A DNA stretch of 64,000 bases, taken from positions 114,944-178,943 of the forward strand of contig JAZUFE010000025.1 of NCBI GenBank assembly GCA_045640525.1. Direction: 5' to 3'. Each line of letters opens with the position of its first letter. Position 1 is the stretch's first letter. Under the pieces are notes generated by a model. It had not been told where the DNA came from. It worked only from the letters and a program-made list of their open reading frames with translations, and ran no database searches. This stretch comes from JAILLW01 sp045640525 (GTDB taxonomy: Bacteria > Bacillota > Clostridia > Lachnospirales > Lachnospiraceae). The position numbers were made by a program, and so were the translations under genes. Positions 43,599-53,007 of the stretch are shown in pieces.

Positions 43599-44213
43599 AT
43601 GAAGCTGTCGGAAATTAAGCCGGGCGAGAATATTATTTTAGTTGTATCCAAGGATGCCAAACGTATCCAGATGGAAGCACACATTATGCAAGTTCATTCG
43701 GAGGATACTTCCGAAATTGTTTTGCATAATCATCAAGACAAAATGCTGGTATTCAAAAACGTAGATATCAGTGTTCAATATCAGAACGGAACTTCACTGC
43801 CTGTTCAATGGAATTCCGCTTCGATTCAAACCATTCCGGGGCACTATGTTCTTAGGGCCAGATCCGAAGGAAAACCTTATAACAGAAGAAACTGTTTCAG
43901 AGTCGGTGTATCTGCCGAAGGTTCAATGACAGGAAACGGCAAATCTCCCAAGAACGTAACCATTCGTGATGTCAGTTTGTCCGGCTTTTCAATAACCGAC
44001 AAATTCGACACTCTTGACATCAAACCGGCAGATCTTGTCACCGTAGAATTTAATGATGAAGATACAAAAATAAGGCTTGAAGGTCGTGCTGTCCGCGTGG
44101 ACAAGCAGACAGACAAAACCATATACGGTTTCGTCATAACCTGCATTTGCAGTAACCTTCCGCCTTATATTATGATTAAACAACGTAAAATGTCCAAAAC
44201 AAGAAATGATTAG
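43599..44213 (+). CDS. PilZ-domain protein (c-di-GMP receptor candidate)
   Basis: 204 residues. The N-terminal half (about 1-90) resembles the YcgR-like flagellar-brake domain (VSKDAKRIQMEAHIMQV). The PilZ signature is visible as NRRNCFRVGV (RxxxR type) and IRDVSLSGFSI (DxSxxG), so binding of cyclic di-GMP is expected. No flagellar genes are near. An extended -10 (TGCTATACT, 43528-43536) lies upstream. It converges on the cyclic-nucleotide-domain gene. Confidence 0.83.
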   Translation: MKLSEIKPGENIILVVSKDAKRIQMEAHIMQVHSEDTSEIVLHNHQDKMLVFKNVDISVQYQNGTSLPVQWNSASIQTIPGHYVLRARSEGKPYNRRNCFRVGVSAEGSMTGNGKSPKNVTIRDVSLSGFSITDKFDTLDIKPADLVTVEFNDEDTKIRLEGRAVRVDKQTDKTIYGFVITCICSNLPPYIMIKQRKMSKTRND

Positions 44214-44214
44214 T

Positions 44215-44230
44215 GATAAGCTAGCTTATC
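44215..44230. repeat. Perfect 16-base palindrome at a convergent gene junction
   Basis: GATAAGCTAGCTTATC is self-complementary and spans the stop codon of the minus-strand gene, two bases after the PilZ stop. No T-run follows on either strand, so a terminator role is doubtful. Confidence 0.5.
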
Positions 44231-46503
44231 AAAAATTGCATTTGAGCTGAGATTTCCTCGGGCATTTCTTTGCCCATATTGGATACCTTTTTCATAAGAT
44301 TATCCATTCGGTGTATCTTTGCCTTCTGCTTAATCTCATATCTTTCCACCATTTCCTTGTACATGGGATTAGCCATAAGCTTAGTTCTGACCTCTCGTGA
44401 GAACGGCACATATGAGAACATGATGGTTCTTGTAACCTTGTTCAATCTCGGAGAGCCAAGACTTTCAAAGCTTATCCAAACAACGTAATCGCGAATAAAC
44501 ATCTCTCTGAAACTGTTCTTGCAACGTACAAGATCATTCTTAATCTTTTCTTTGGCATCAGCCGACAGTTCGTTATTCTTTTTGTAATACTGCACATAAT
44601 CACAGTACTCGGATGTAAGCGAGTGCTCGGTAATATCATTCCATCTGGCACCCTGAACACGCTTACACATTTCCCATCTGAACTGACCCGTAAGTCTGAT
44701 AATCTGAAGCGCCAGGTCTTCTTGCTGGAAAACGGAAATGAACATTCTTGCCGGTGTGGTTCTTCGCTTTCCTTCTATTTCCTGCCACATAATACCTCTG
44801 TTACCGATATTGGGGGCAAGAATGAAATCCGGAAGAACTTCGACATCTATGAATTCCTTGGCGATACCGCTTTCGGGCGATGCAAACATCGTCTGTCGAT
44901 AATACGCACCGTAATCGATTTTTCTTATCATTTCTACGGCCGATTTGATCTTATCTGCCGTAACAAGCATTTCTTCCAAACCTTTAAGGATATTGTGCTC
45001 CGAAAGCAAAGGGCAGAAAGTAGTTATTCTTCCCGATGTCGTCTTGTTAACAGACGTGAATACATTTTCAAGTTCAAATCTGGCTCTTGCAGATTTATCT
45101 TTAAATAATGCTGCTTCCTCTTCTTTCGAAATCTTATTGTTTCGCATCTGCTCATGAAGATACTCCGCATAGTCGGTATCAAACTCATTTCTTCCCGGAT
45201 CTTTAAATCCGTCATAAATATTCATGAGCCACTCATGATATGAATATACTCCGCACGAAGGATCCGTAGGCAGATTATCGGCAATGGAATAAAGATATAT
45301 TGCATTATCAACACCCACCAGTTCTTCATCAACATATCCGAAGTTAAAGAACATCTTCATCAACGTCGGTATTGAAACATCCTCGGCACTCTTTTCAAAC
45401 GCGCATATGTATATTTCATTGAATTCTTTGGATATAAGGAGTCTTAACCTTCTTATATCATCTTCACTGCCATTTTTATTGACTGTCTTCTTATACAATC
45501 CGACATGCTCATAAAATGATTTATACAGTTCTTCGTCAATTTCCGCATAATCCAAAATAAACTTAAGTGAATCGGAAACATTGGCTATCTGGTCCTCGCC
45601 GTGCGACTCAACAGCCTCATCACGTTTGGCGGATAATTCACCTGCTTCAACAACTATCCTTTCGAATGTTTCCTTACGTAATGCAAAAGATTCACTCTTA
45701 TCCATGCCCTGAGCTTCGGCCTGCATCATGATTTCATTCATTGCACGGTAAATGGAGCCCATCGTCGAATCATCGACGCCAACCTTTTTGGCTCCTTTGG
45801 TATAAAGGCCGAAATACAATTCCAGCAAATCCACGGAGTTCTCGTTAAACAATAACGACAGCAAATCCGACTTACTGCTTTCGATTTCGCTGCACGCAAC
45901 AACCATTCCCGAAATGTCGCCGGCAGATTTTAGCAATAAACCCGTTAAGAAATCTATTTCCGATGAATCAATCGTCGTATTCGTAACCGCCTCTTCAAGG
46001 AAAGCATAATATCCCGGTACCCATTCCGGAAGAAGTCCTTCGAAATCAAAGTTTACGATTTCATCATAGTCTGTCAGTTCTCCGGAAGATGTAGACAATT
46101 TATCGCAATACATCAAATAGTCTTCAAATGTAGATGTGATATATCCTTTAAGACTTTCATACTCAACTTTTAAAAGTCTGTACATACCGGATATCTTGTT
46201 CAGTTGTCTGAACAACGATGCCAGAAAATACTTATGAGTATCCTTATTGGCGGAAAGAAATGCCGTTAACTGCCCTTGAGCAAACGGATATTCCACCACA
46301 TTGCACTTCTCGATTACCTCATACGTCATGACAGCATGCCTATGACCCAAATCAGCCAGACCTACTATATCTCCGTTCTTAAGAGTGTAATTACCTCCGG
46401 CAAACGAAGCACGAATCGTTCCGTTGACAACCAATAACAGCTTATCGGTTGCATCCCCTGCATTAAATATTACCGTTCCTGCTGCTAAACTCTGTAACCC
46501 CAT
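44221..46503 (-). CDS. Cyclic nucleotide-binding-domain protein with a large unknown region
   Basis: 760 residues. The N-terminal ~110 residues look like a CAP_ED cyclic nucleotide-binding fold (GTVIFNAGDATDKLLLVVNGTIRASF, LKNGDIVGLADLG), though the phosphate-binding cassette is degenerate. The other ~650 residues are mostly helical and acidic, without membrane segments and without any domain I recognise; the C-terminus contains basic helices (RYEIKQKAKIHRMDNLMKKV). Function unknown. It starts four bases upstream of the rsmA stop region on the same strand and may be co-transcribed with tatD and rsmA. Confidence 0.72.
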   Translation of the reverse strand: MGLQSLAAGTVIFNAGDATDKLLLVVNGTIRASFAGGNYTLKNGDIVGLADLGHRHAVMTYEVIEKCNVVEYPFAQGQLTAFLSANKDTHKYFLASLFRQLNKISGMYRLLKVEYESLKGYITSTFEDYLMYCDKLSTSSGELTDYDEIVNFDFEGLLPEWVPGYYAFLEEAVTNTTIDSSEIDFLTGLLLKSAGDISGMVVACSEIESSKSDLLSLLFNENSVDLLELYFGLYTKGAKKVGVDDSTMGSIYRAMNEIMMQAEAQGMDKSESFALRKETFERIVVEAGELSAKRDEAVESHGEDQIANVSDSLKFILDYAEIDEELYKSFYEHVGLYKKTVNKNGSEDDIRRLRLLISKEFNEIYICAFEKSAEDVSIPTLMKMFFNFGYVDEELVGVDNAIYLYSIADNLPTDPSCGVYSYHEWLMNIYDGFKDPGRNEFDTDYAEYLHEQMRNNKISKEEEAALFKDKSARARFELENVFTSVNKTTSGRITTFCPLLSEHNILKGLEEMLVTADKIKSAVEMIRKIDYGAYYRQTMFASPESGIAKEFIDVEVLPDFILAPNIGNRGIMWQEIEGKRRTTPARMFISVFQQEDLALQIIRLTGQFRWEMCKRVQGARWNDITEHSLTSEYCDYVQYYKKNNELSADAKEKIKNDLVRCKNSFREMFIRDYVVWISFESLGSPRLNKVTRTIMFSYVPFSREVRTKLMANPMYKEMVERYEIKQKAKIHRMDNLMKKVSNMGKEMPEEISAQMQFLIS

Positions 46504-46506
46504 ACT

Positions 46507-47364
46507 CTACCCTTTCAAAATATCAGATAACTTTGCAAACTGTTCAAGTGAAAGCCTTTCCCCTCTGATACTTTCATCCAAACCCATTTCGTTCAATGCC
46601 TGAATCAACGCATCCTTTGAAATACCGATTCCTGCATTTCCGACACTGTTAACCAAAGTCTTTCGTCTTTGATTGAATGCCGCTTTAATCAATCTGAACA
46701 TAAAGTCCGTATCGTTGGCTTTGACCGGATATTCCGCATATCTTTGAAGCTTAATTACCGCAGACCCCACATTCGGTTTCGGAATGAAGCATTCGGGCGA
46801 AACATAAGCTATTACCTCAGGCTTCGAATAATACTGAACTGCCAGGGATAATGCTCCGTAATCCTTGGACCCCGGACCTTCCTGCATTCTGTCGGCCACT
46901 TCTTTTTGAATCATTACCGTTATACTGTCAATCGGAACATTCGATTCAAACAAACCCATAATAATCGGCGTTGTAATGTAATACGGAAGATTGGCCACCA
47001 CCTTAATCGGCTTTGAATCATTATATTTTTGTACCAATGAATTGATATCTACCTTCAAAATATCTTCATTGATAACAGTTACATTATCGTACGCGGAAAG
47101 TGTATCCTGAAGAATCGGTATCAACGTTTTATCTATTTCTACCGCGATAACCTTCCTTGCTCTTTCACAAAGATATTGAGTCATCGTTCCTATTCCGGGA
47201 CCGATTTCAAGAACACAATCCTCTTTGGTGACATCAGCACCTGTGACGATTTTGTCCAAAATATTGGCATCAATTAAAAAATTCTGTCCAAAGCGCTTTT
47301 GAAAATTGAATTTGTACTTATCAAGAATAGCTACTGTTCCCGAAATACTGTTAAGTGTTGGCAT
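46507..47364 (-). CDS. rsmA: 16S rRNA (adenine-1518/1519-N6)-dimethyltransferase
   Basis: 285 residues from the ATG at 47364; this start gives the usual KsgA N-terminus (VAILDKYKFNFQKRFGQNFLID), with AAGAAGG about 12 bases upstream. An alternative ATG at 47388 adds eight residues. SAM-binding motif VLEIGPGIGTMTQYL and catalytic NLPYYITTPI are present. It dimethylates two adenines near the 3' end of 16S rRNA. The start overlaps the tatD stop by 14 bases, a common pairing in Firmicutes. Confidence 0.95.
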   Translation of the reverse strand: MPTLNSISGTVAILDKYKFNFQKRFGQNFLIDANILDKIVTGADVTKEDCVLEIGPGIGTMTQYLCERARKVIAVEIDKTLIPILQDTLSAYDNVTVINEDILKVDINSLVQKYNDSKPIKVVANLPYYITTPIIMGLFESNVPIDSITVMIQKEVADRMQEGPGSKDYGALSLAVQYYSKPEVIAYVSPECFIPKPNVGSAVIKLQRYAEYPVKANDTDFMFRLIKAAFNQRRKTLVNSVGNAGIGISKDALIQALNEMGLDESIRGERLSLEQFAKLSDILKG

Positions 47365-48157
47365 TAATTCCGTATACCTTCTTTGCATTCTCGCATGTTA
47401 TCCGAACCACTTCATCCTCACTTATGTTTTTGAGCTCGGAAATTTTCTGTACAACAAACCTAATGTTTGAAGAATCATTTCGCTCTCCGCGTTTGGGCAC
47501 CGGAGCAAGATACGGCGAATCCGTTTCAAGTACTATCGAATCCATTGGAAGATATTCCACCGTTTCAACCAGCTTCCTGGCGTTCTTAAATGTAAGAACC
47601 CCGCCTATTCCGAAATAGAAACCCATATCAAGATAATCACGCGCCATTTCTTTGGAATATGAATAGCAGTGAATAATTCCGCCTATTTGTTCAGCCTTAT
47701 GCGCCGACAGAATATCGTATGTATCCTTGGCAGCATCTCTCGAATGAATTATCATCGGCAACTTAACATCGCGGGCAATCTCTATTTGCTTTTCAAAATA
47801 TTCCTTTTGAATATCAATCGCCGGATCCGGATAGTAATAGTCCAATCCTATTTCTCCGATTGCAACAACCTTACCGCCGTTATATATCGCATTCTCCTTT
47901 GCTGTATCGCCAATCCATGTGAGTTTGGCATCGTCAAGTTCTTCGACCTCGGACGGATGAACTCCAATGGCTGCATATACGCAGGAATGCTTTTGAGCCA
48001 AAAGAAGCGATGCTCTCGAGCCTTCAATATTGGCTCCGACATTAACAACCGCTTCGACATTTTGATTTATTAAATTGCTTATCAACTCATCACAATCACC
48101 GGCAAAAGCCTCGTCATCATAGTGAGCATGTGTATCAAATATCAAGGTATTTTCCAA
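47351..48157 (-). CDS. tatD: TatD-family metal-dependent DNase
   Basis: 268 residues. TIM-barrel metallo-hydrolase motifs are FDTHAHYDDEAF, AIGVHPSEV, GEIGLDYYY, MIIHSRDA, GIIHCYS and LETDSPYLAPVPKRGERND. It is a cytosolic 3'-5' nuclease-type enzyme. It precedes and overlaps rsmA. Confidence 0.95.
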   Translation of the reverse strand: MENTLIFDTHAHYDDEAFAGDCDELISNLINQNVEAVVNVGANIEGSRASLLLAQKHSCVYAAIGVHPSEVEELDDAKLTWIGDTAKENAIYNGGKVVAIGEIGLDYYYPDPAIDIQKEYFEKQIEIARDVKLPMIIHSRDAAKDTYDILSAHKAEQIGGIIHCYSYSKEMARDYLDMGFYFGIGGVLTFKNARKLVETVEYLPMDSIVLETDSPYLAPVPKRGERNDSSNIRFVVQKISELKNISEDEVVRITCENAKKVYGINANT

Positions 48158-48281
48158 TAAGCTTTACTTCTGTCAGCAAGCTTTTCATTTCATCTTTCAG
48201 AGTTATGAAACAATAAAGTCCCACACACTACTATTTTACTACATATCGGCCGATTTCAAAACAATAAACTTTTTTGTATAG

Positions 48282-48320
48282 AAAAAAAGCCCTGAACCTG
48301 CCTATTTGCAAATCCAAGAC
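48282..48320 (-). terminator. Terminator after tRNA-Lys
   Basis: On the minus strand GTCTTGGA (48313-48320) pairs with TTCAGGGC (48289-48296), with some G-U pairs, and a run of seven T follows at once (48282-48288). Confidence 0.6.
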
Positions 48321-48327
48321 CCTTTAG

Positions 48328-48400
48328 TGCACCGCCAGGGGTTCGAACCCTGGACACCCTGATTAAGAGTCAGGTGCTCTACCAACTGAGCTAGCGGTGC
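48328..48400 (-). tRNA. tRNA-Lys (CUU)
   Basis: 73 bases with a 7-bp acceptor stem (GCACCGC/GCGGTGC), D arm GCTCAGTTGGTAGAGC, anticodon arm CCTGA-CTCTTAA-TCAGG with anticodon CUU, T arm CAGGG-TTCGAAC-CCCTG and discriminator A. The terminal CCA is not encoded. Confidence 0.97.
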
Positions 48401-48429
48401 GTATACGTCAAAATCACAACGCAAGTGTC

Positions 48430-48458
48430 ATTATAATACAGTGTTTTATATAATGCAA
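48430..48458 (-). promoter_or_regulatory. Promoter of tRNA-Lys
   Basis: On the minus strand TTGCAT and TATAAT are 17 bases apart, about 30 bases before the tRNA 5' end. The gap 48158-48484 otherwise holds only the tRNA and its terminator. Confidence 0.75.
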
Positions 48459-48484
48459 GAACTTTTTTAACTTTTTTAGGCAAG

Positions 48485-49789
48485 TCACTTGCCAAAGTGA
48501 TTCAGCATTACCTCATTATACATATACTCAGGACACTCGGCCTTGATATATACGCCTTCCGGGCGATAATCCTCAAGTTCAATATTGGCATTTTGATGCA
48601 GGCGATTCAGAAGTTCTCCCGAAGAATAGGGAATAATCGCTTCTATCGGCTTCACGGCCTTGGAAACAATGTCGTCAATCATTCGCAGCAATTCGGTAAT
48701 TCCGTCACCGCGCTTGGCTGAAATAAAAACTTTTTCGGAATTGATTTCGGGTATCAACCCTTCTCTTTCCGGCACCAGGTCCGCTTTATTCATCACATAT
48801 ATACGCGGTATTTCATTAGCACCGAGTTCTGCCAGAGTATCTTCCGTCACCTTCTTGTGCGAAAGATAGTAGGGGTCTGAAGAATCCAGCACTATCAACA
48901 ATAAATCCGCATACTTAACCTCTTCCAATGTTGATCTGAAAGCTTTAATTAGTCCATGGGGAAGATTTTCTATGAATCCTACCGTATCTGAAAGAAGAAA
49001 CTCATGATTATTGATTCCGACTATCTTACGAATCGACGTATCCAATGTAGCAAAAAGCATATCCTCTTCAAACACCTTCTTATTATCGCTGCTTCCCGAA
49101 TTATTAAGAAGCCTGTTCATTAAAGAAGATTTACCGGCATTCGTATATCCTACCAAAGCAACGGAAGGTATACTGCTCTTGTTACGACCGTCTCTTTGTA
49201 CCTGTCTTGTTCGACTGATATCTTCTAAGTCACGACGAAGCTCGGCAATTCGTTTGTTTATCTGCCTTCTGTCAAGTTCTATCTGCTTCTCGCCTTCGCC
49301 CTTATTGTGGCCGCCACCGCCTTGACGTCCCAAGTGTGCCCACATTCCCGTCAATCGTGGAAGCATATACTGAAGGTACGCCAATTCCACCTGAAGCTTG
49401 GCTTCTTTGGTTTTGGCACGCCTTGAAAATATTTCCAATATAAGGTTCGTTCTGTCCCAAACAGGAACTTTCAACAATTCTGCCAGATTCTTAACCTGAG
49501 AAGGAGACAAATCACCTTCAAAAATTACATACTCGGCTTCGAGAAGTTTAACACTCTCTTCGAGTTCAAACGTCTTACCTTTTCCAAGATATGTTGCATT
49601 GTCCGGATGCGGAAGAGGTTGAGTCAATTCACCTACAATTTCCATGTCACATGCCTTGATAAGACCTCTCATCTCATCCAAAGAATGTTCGAAATCACAA
49701 GTCGAATCATAATCCACTCCCGCCAAAATAACTTTGGGGAAGTTCACCTCATTCGCTTCCGTATAGTAATAATCATTCTTTTTAATCAT
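48485..49789 (-). CDS. hflX: Ribosome-associated GTPase HflX
   Basis: 434 residues. The N-terminal HflX domain contains VGELTQPLPHPDNATYLGKGK, followed by the glycine-rich segment HLGRQGGGGHNKGEGE and a G domain with GYTNAGKSSLMNRLL (G1), DTVGFIENLPHGL (G3), NKAD (G4) and SAK (G5). HflX rescues stalled ribosomes under stress by splitting them. The ATG directly follows the TAA of the EAL-domain gene, with no ribosome site, so translation is probably coupled. Confidence 0.96.
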   Translation of the reverse strand: MIKKNDYYYTEANEVNFPKVILAGVDYDSTCDFEHSLDEMRGLIKACDMEIVGELTQPLPHPDNATYLGKGKTFELEESVKLLEAEYVIFEGDLSPSQVKNLAELLKVPVWDRTNLILEIFSRRAKTKEAKLQVELAYLQYMLPRLTGMWAHLGRQGGGGHNKGEGEKQIELDRRQINKRIAELRRDLEDISRTRQVQRDGRNKSSIPSVALVGYTNAGKSSLMNRLLNNSGSSDNKKVFEEDMLFATLDTSIRKIVGINNHEFLLSDTVGFIENLPHGLIKAFRSTLEEVKYADLLLIVLDSSDPYYLSHKKVTEDTLAELGANEIPRIYVMNKADLVPEREGLIPEINSEKVFISAKRGDGITELLRMIDDIVSKAVKPIEAIIPYSSGELLNRLHQNANIELEDYRPEGVYIKAECPEYMYNEVMLNHFGK

Positions 49790-52700
49790 TTATATCAATT
49801 GGGCGAAATCATCGGCCGGCATAGGTTTATAGAAATAATATCCCTGAACGCATTTTCCGCCCTGCTCTCTGATAAACTGTACCTGTTCTTCGGTTTCAAC
49901 ACCCTCGGAAACCGTATCAAAATTAAGATTCTTGGTTAACTGAATAATTGCGGAAATTATCGCCTTTGACTTGGCATCCATTTCATTTCGCATAAAGAAA
50001 CCACCATCAATCTTAATAACATCAACAGGAAGTGACTTCATAATATTCAGCGTAGAATATCCCGAACCAAAATCATCCATGGAAATAACGTAACCAAAAC
50101 TCTTAAGACGTTCCACCAATCGAATCAGTCTGTCTGTATCATCGTAGAAAACACTTTCGGTAATTTCAAGTTCTATCAACTTTGGATCGATATTGTACTT
50201 GCTGGAAATTGCATATATTTTTTCCGGAAGCTCATCATCGGTCAAATGAAGTCTTGAAACATTAACCGAAATCAGCGGAACCTTCTTACCATCATCAAGC
50301 CACTTACGCATAAGTGCAAATGTTTTTTCATATACGAAGAAATCGATATCAATAATCATGCCGTTCTTTTCGGCAAGCGGAACGAAAAGTCCCGGTGATA
50401 TCATCTTTCCGTCAGTATCTTGTAATCTCACAAGCGCTTCGGCTCCGATTATATCCCTGTTATCAACATTAACCTTCGGTTGGAAGAAAACCTTAAATCC
50501 GTCCTTCTTAAGCGATTCCTTCATCTTTTTGACAAGTTCATCCGTTTTCTTTTCTTCTTCGGCAATCTCATGCGAATATATGAAGAAACCGTCATTCTTA
50601 TTTCTTTCATTGAGTGCAACCCGCCTTGCTTTAAGAGCATTGTCGACGCAATGATTCACATATCTGTCTTCTTGAGAGACCAAATATTCTCCCGCAAAGC
50701 ACTTAATCTCGATTCCGGGATACACATTTCTGAATTCACCTGTAAGTCGATTTGAATATTCTGCGAAACGTGTTCTCAATACTTGTTCCGAATTATCCGA
50801 ATCATCCTGTTTAAGCAAAAGAACGAAATCATCACCCTTAACACGGCATAAAATTTCACCCTCGATAATATCGGCTTTCATCAATTCGGCGTATCGTTTC
50901 AAAACCTCATCACCGACAACATATCCGAACTCATCGTTTATCTTTGAAAACTCCTGTATACCGGCACAAATGATACCAAACTGCTGCTCTTTTCGCATAA
51001 TCTGCTTAGTCGCTTCCACAACAAATCTGTCAAAAGAATCCGCAATGGTAAGTGTATCTTCGCCTCTTACTTTATTCAAAAATTCCGTAACGTCGGTAAC
51101 ACAAATCAGTACATCATCTGCGCTTTCCGTGTTTTTCATGTTAGTAGCCGAAAAAGTGAGCCACTTGTCATCTTTTTCGTCATATACCTGAATCGATTTA
51201 ATCTCATTGCCCTCGCCGCATTTCATAGGGCATGTACCGCAAGGTCTGTTATCCTTCATAAGGGTTTCATAACATTTTCTGCCATACTCTGCCTGAGGGA
51301 ATAATGCTTTGGCGTATTTGCTTATATACTTAAGTTCATATGTATTTCCATCAATAACATAGTAAACAACCCTTTGGGCGTCCATAACATTTTGATTGAT
51401 TATGGTTTCCGCCTCGAGTACATTCTTGACCTGTTGACTCAGAATATAGCTGCTGATAAGTCGTACTATGCTCTTGAGCGTAGCTATTTCGTTCTTCTTG
51501 AACTCATGATTTTCGAAGCAGTCGAAGCCTACCATGGCATACAGCTCTTCTCCGTCCATTACTCTGAACTGAATTGATGAAACGGGAGGGTTTTTCATTT
51601 GAACAATAGTTCTGAAAAAGTCCATCGAACCGCATCTGCCCGAATCAAAAATGAAATATCCGTCATCTGCTTCTTCTGTCTCCAGTTGCATCCACGCATC
51701 AACCGTATACAGATTATGCTTTTCGAAATCATCACCGGGTTCTTTGCACCATTTACTTGATATTCCGGGCTGTTGGACTCCTCTGTCAATCTCAACCAAA
51801 AAAGCTCTGTCCAAGCCATAATACAAACACACTTCTTCAAATATCTTAATGAATGCCGTCTTCAATTCGTCCTCTTTGGACAATACTTCGAAAGCATAAT
51901 CAAACAGCTTCTTATTAACCTTTTTGTTGGACTTAATGACTCTTATCTCATCATCTTCAAACGAACCCATCTTGGCTAACGTATATCCGATACCCGTTTC
52001 GGATGTTGAATTTCTGTCATATATGAAATATCTGTTCTTACCTGTCTTTTTGGCTACTGCCAATGCTATATCCGCTTTGGCATACAGCGATTCAAAATCC
52101 GTTCCGTCTTCGGGATAGAATGAAATACCTGCAGATACGGTAACTCCCGCACCGGATGGTTTACTAACACTCTCATATACTCTTGTTTGTACGCTCTTAA
52201 CAAGTTCGACAACCTTTTCATGCGAAATATCTTCGCAAAGAATAAAGAATTGATCACCCGCTATTCTTCCGACTATATCTTTACTCATGAAATTAGTATT
52301 AATCAAACCGGAGATTGTCTGCAAGGTAACGTCGCCTTGCATCTTTCCGCTTGCTTCATTAATGAGTCTGAAATCGTCAACATCAAGAATAATCATTGCA
52401 GAAGTGAACTCAGGCTTCTTATCAAGTGCCTCCGCCATAAGTTCTCTTGCTCTGTCTCGGTAATACAATCCTGTTAAGGTATCCTGAATATATGAATTTA
52501 ATGATTCCTTTGATTCCTTTTCACGAGATACATCAAAGCGACGTCCGTATATTTTTGAAATCTGACCTGATTCACTGTAAACAGCATGTCCGATGTATCG
52601 AAGCCATGTCGGCTGATAGTTATCAATAACAGCTCTGAATTCGGCAAAAATACTCTCTTTACCGGCATCCAGTTCTGCACACATAACATCAAATATCGGT

Positions 52701-52945
52701 TCATCCTCTGGATGAATCATTTTTAAATCGTGGAGATTCTGCTTGAAATTTTCGTACCTGACAGTACGGGTAACAAGTTCATCTTCAAGCTGATATGTGA
52801 AAGTCATAGACTGATTGGCAATATCATAAATCCAATTGGCGATAGCACAAAAAGACGCAACTATTGCGTCTCTGTATTTAACAAGTTCTTCTTCACTTGT
52901 CATACTGCTAGAAATACATAAGGAATCTGCATCGAACTTTGCCAT
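49790..52945 (-). CDS. Multidomain GGDEF-GGDEF-EAL signalling protein, likely c-di-GMP phosphodiesterase
   Basis: 1051 residues, no membrane segment. Order: PAS-like N-terminus (about 20-145), a first GGDEF domain with AGDQF in place of GGDEF, a GAF-like middle, a PAS-like segment with a Cys cluster (KCYETLMKDNRPCGTCPMKC), a second GGDEF with KGDDF, and a C-terminal EAL domain (about 805-1051). The EAL keeps catalytic motifs EALVRL, LEITES, DDFGSGYS, VIKIDGGF and SEGVET. Both cyclase sites look degenerate, so the protein more likely breaks down cyclic di-GMP. It is co-transcribed with hflX. Confidence 0.92.
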   Translation of the reverse strand: MAKFDADSLCISSSMTSEEELVKYRDAIVASFCAIANWIYDIANQSMTFTYQLEDELVTRTVRYENFKQNLHDLKMIHPEDEPIFDVMCAELDAGKESIFAEFRAVIDNYQPTWLRYIGHAVYSESGQISKIYGRRFDVSREKESKESLNSYIQDTLTGLYYRDRARELMAEALDKKPEFTSAMIILDVDDFRLINEASGKMQGDVTLQTISGLINTNFMSKDIVGRIAGDQFFILCEDISHEKVVELVKSVQTRVYESVSKPSGAGVTVSAGISFYPEDGTDFESLYAKADIALAVAKKTGKNRYFIYDRNSTSETGIGYTLAKMGSFEDDEIRVIKSNKKVNKKLFDYAFEVLSKEDELKTAFIKIFEEVCLYYGLDRAFLVEIDRGVQQPGISSKWCKEPGDDFEKHNLYTVDAWMQLETEEADDGYFIFDSGRCGSMDFFRTIVQMKNPPVSSIQFRVMDGEELYAMVGFDCFENHEFKKNEIATLKSIVRLISSYILSQQVKNVLEAETIINQNVMDAQRVVYYVIDGNTYELKYISKYAKALFPQAEYGRKCYETLMKDNRPCGTCPMKCGEGNEIKSIQVYDEKDDKWLTFSATNMKNTESADDVLICVTDVTEFLNKVRGEDTLTIADSFDRFVVEATKQIMRKEQQFGIICAGIQEFSKINDEFGYVVGDEVLKRYAELMKADIIEGEILCRVKGDDFVLLLKQDDSDNSEQVLRTRFAEYSNRLTGEFRNVYPGIEIKCFAGEYLVSQEDRYVNHCVDNALKARRVALNERNKNDGFFIYSHEIAEEEKKTDELVKKMKESLKKDGFKVFFQPKVNVDNRDIIGAEALVRLQDTDGKMISPGLFVPLAEKNGMIIDIDFFVYEKTFALMRKWLDDGKKVPLISVNVSRLHLTDDELPEKIYAISSKYNIDPKLIELEITESVFYDDTDRLIRLVERLKSFGYVISMDDFGSGYSTLNIMKSLPVDVIKIDGGFFMRNEMDAKSKAIISAIIQLTKNLNFDTVSEGVETEEQVQFIREQGGKCVQGYYFYKPMPADDFAQLI

Positions 52946-52978
52946 ACAAAACCCCCATAACCGCCCAATAATGAGTAC

Positions 52979-53007
52979 AGTTTACCATAATTATTGTCCG
53001 ATTACAA
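52979..53007 (-). promoter_or_regulatory. Possible promoter of the GGDEF/EAL-hflX pair
   Basis: On the minus strand TTGTAA and TAAACT are 17 bases apart, with a TG just before the -10, about 34 bases before the ATG at 52945. It overlaps the 3' end of the preceding gene. Confidence 0.35.

Noticed and set aside
44215..44230. Palindrome as a bidirectional terminator
   Set aside because: No T-run on either side, and it includes a stop codon; listed only as a repeat.
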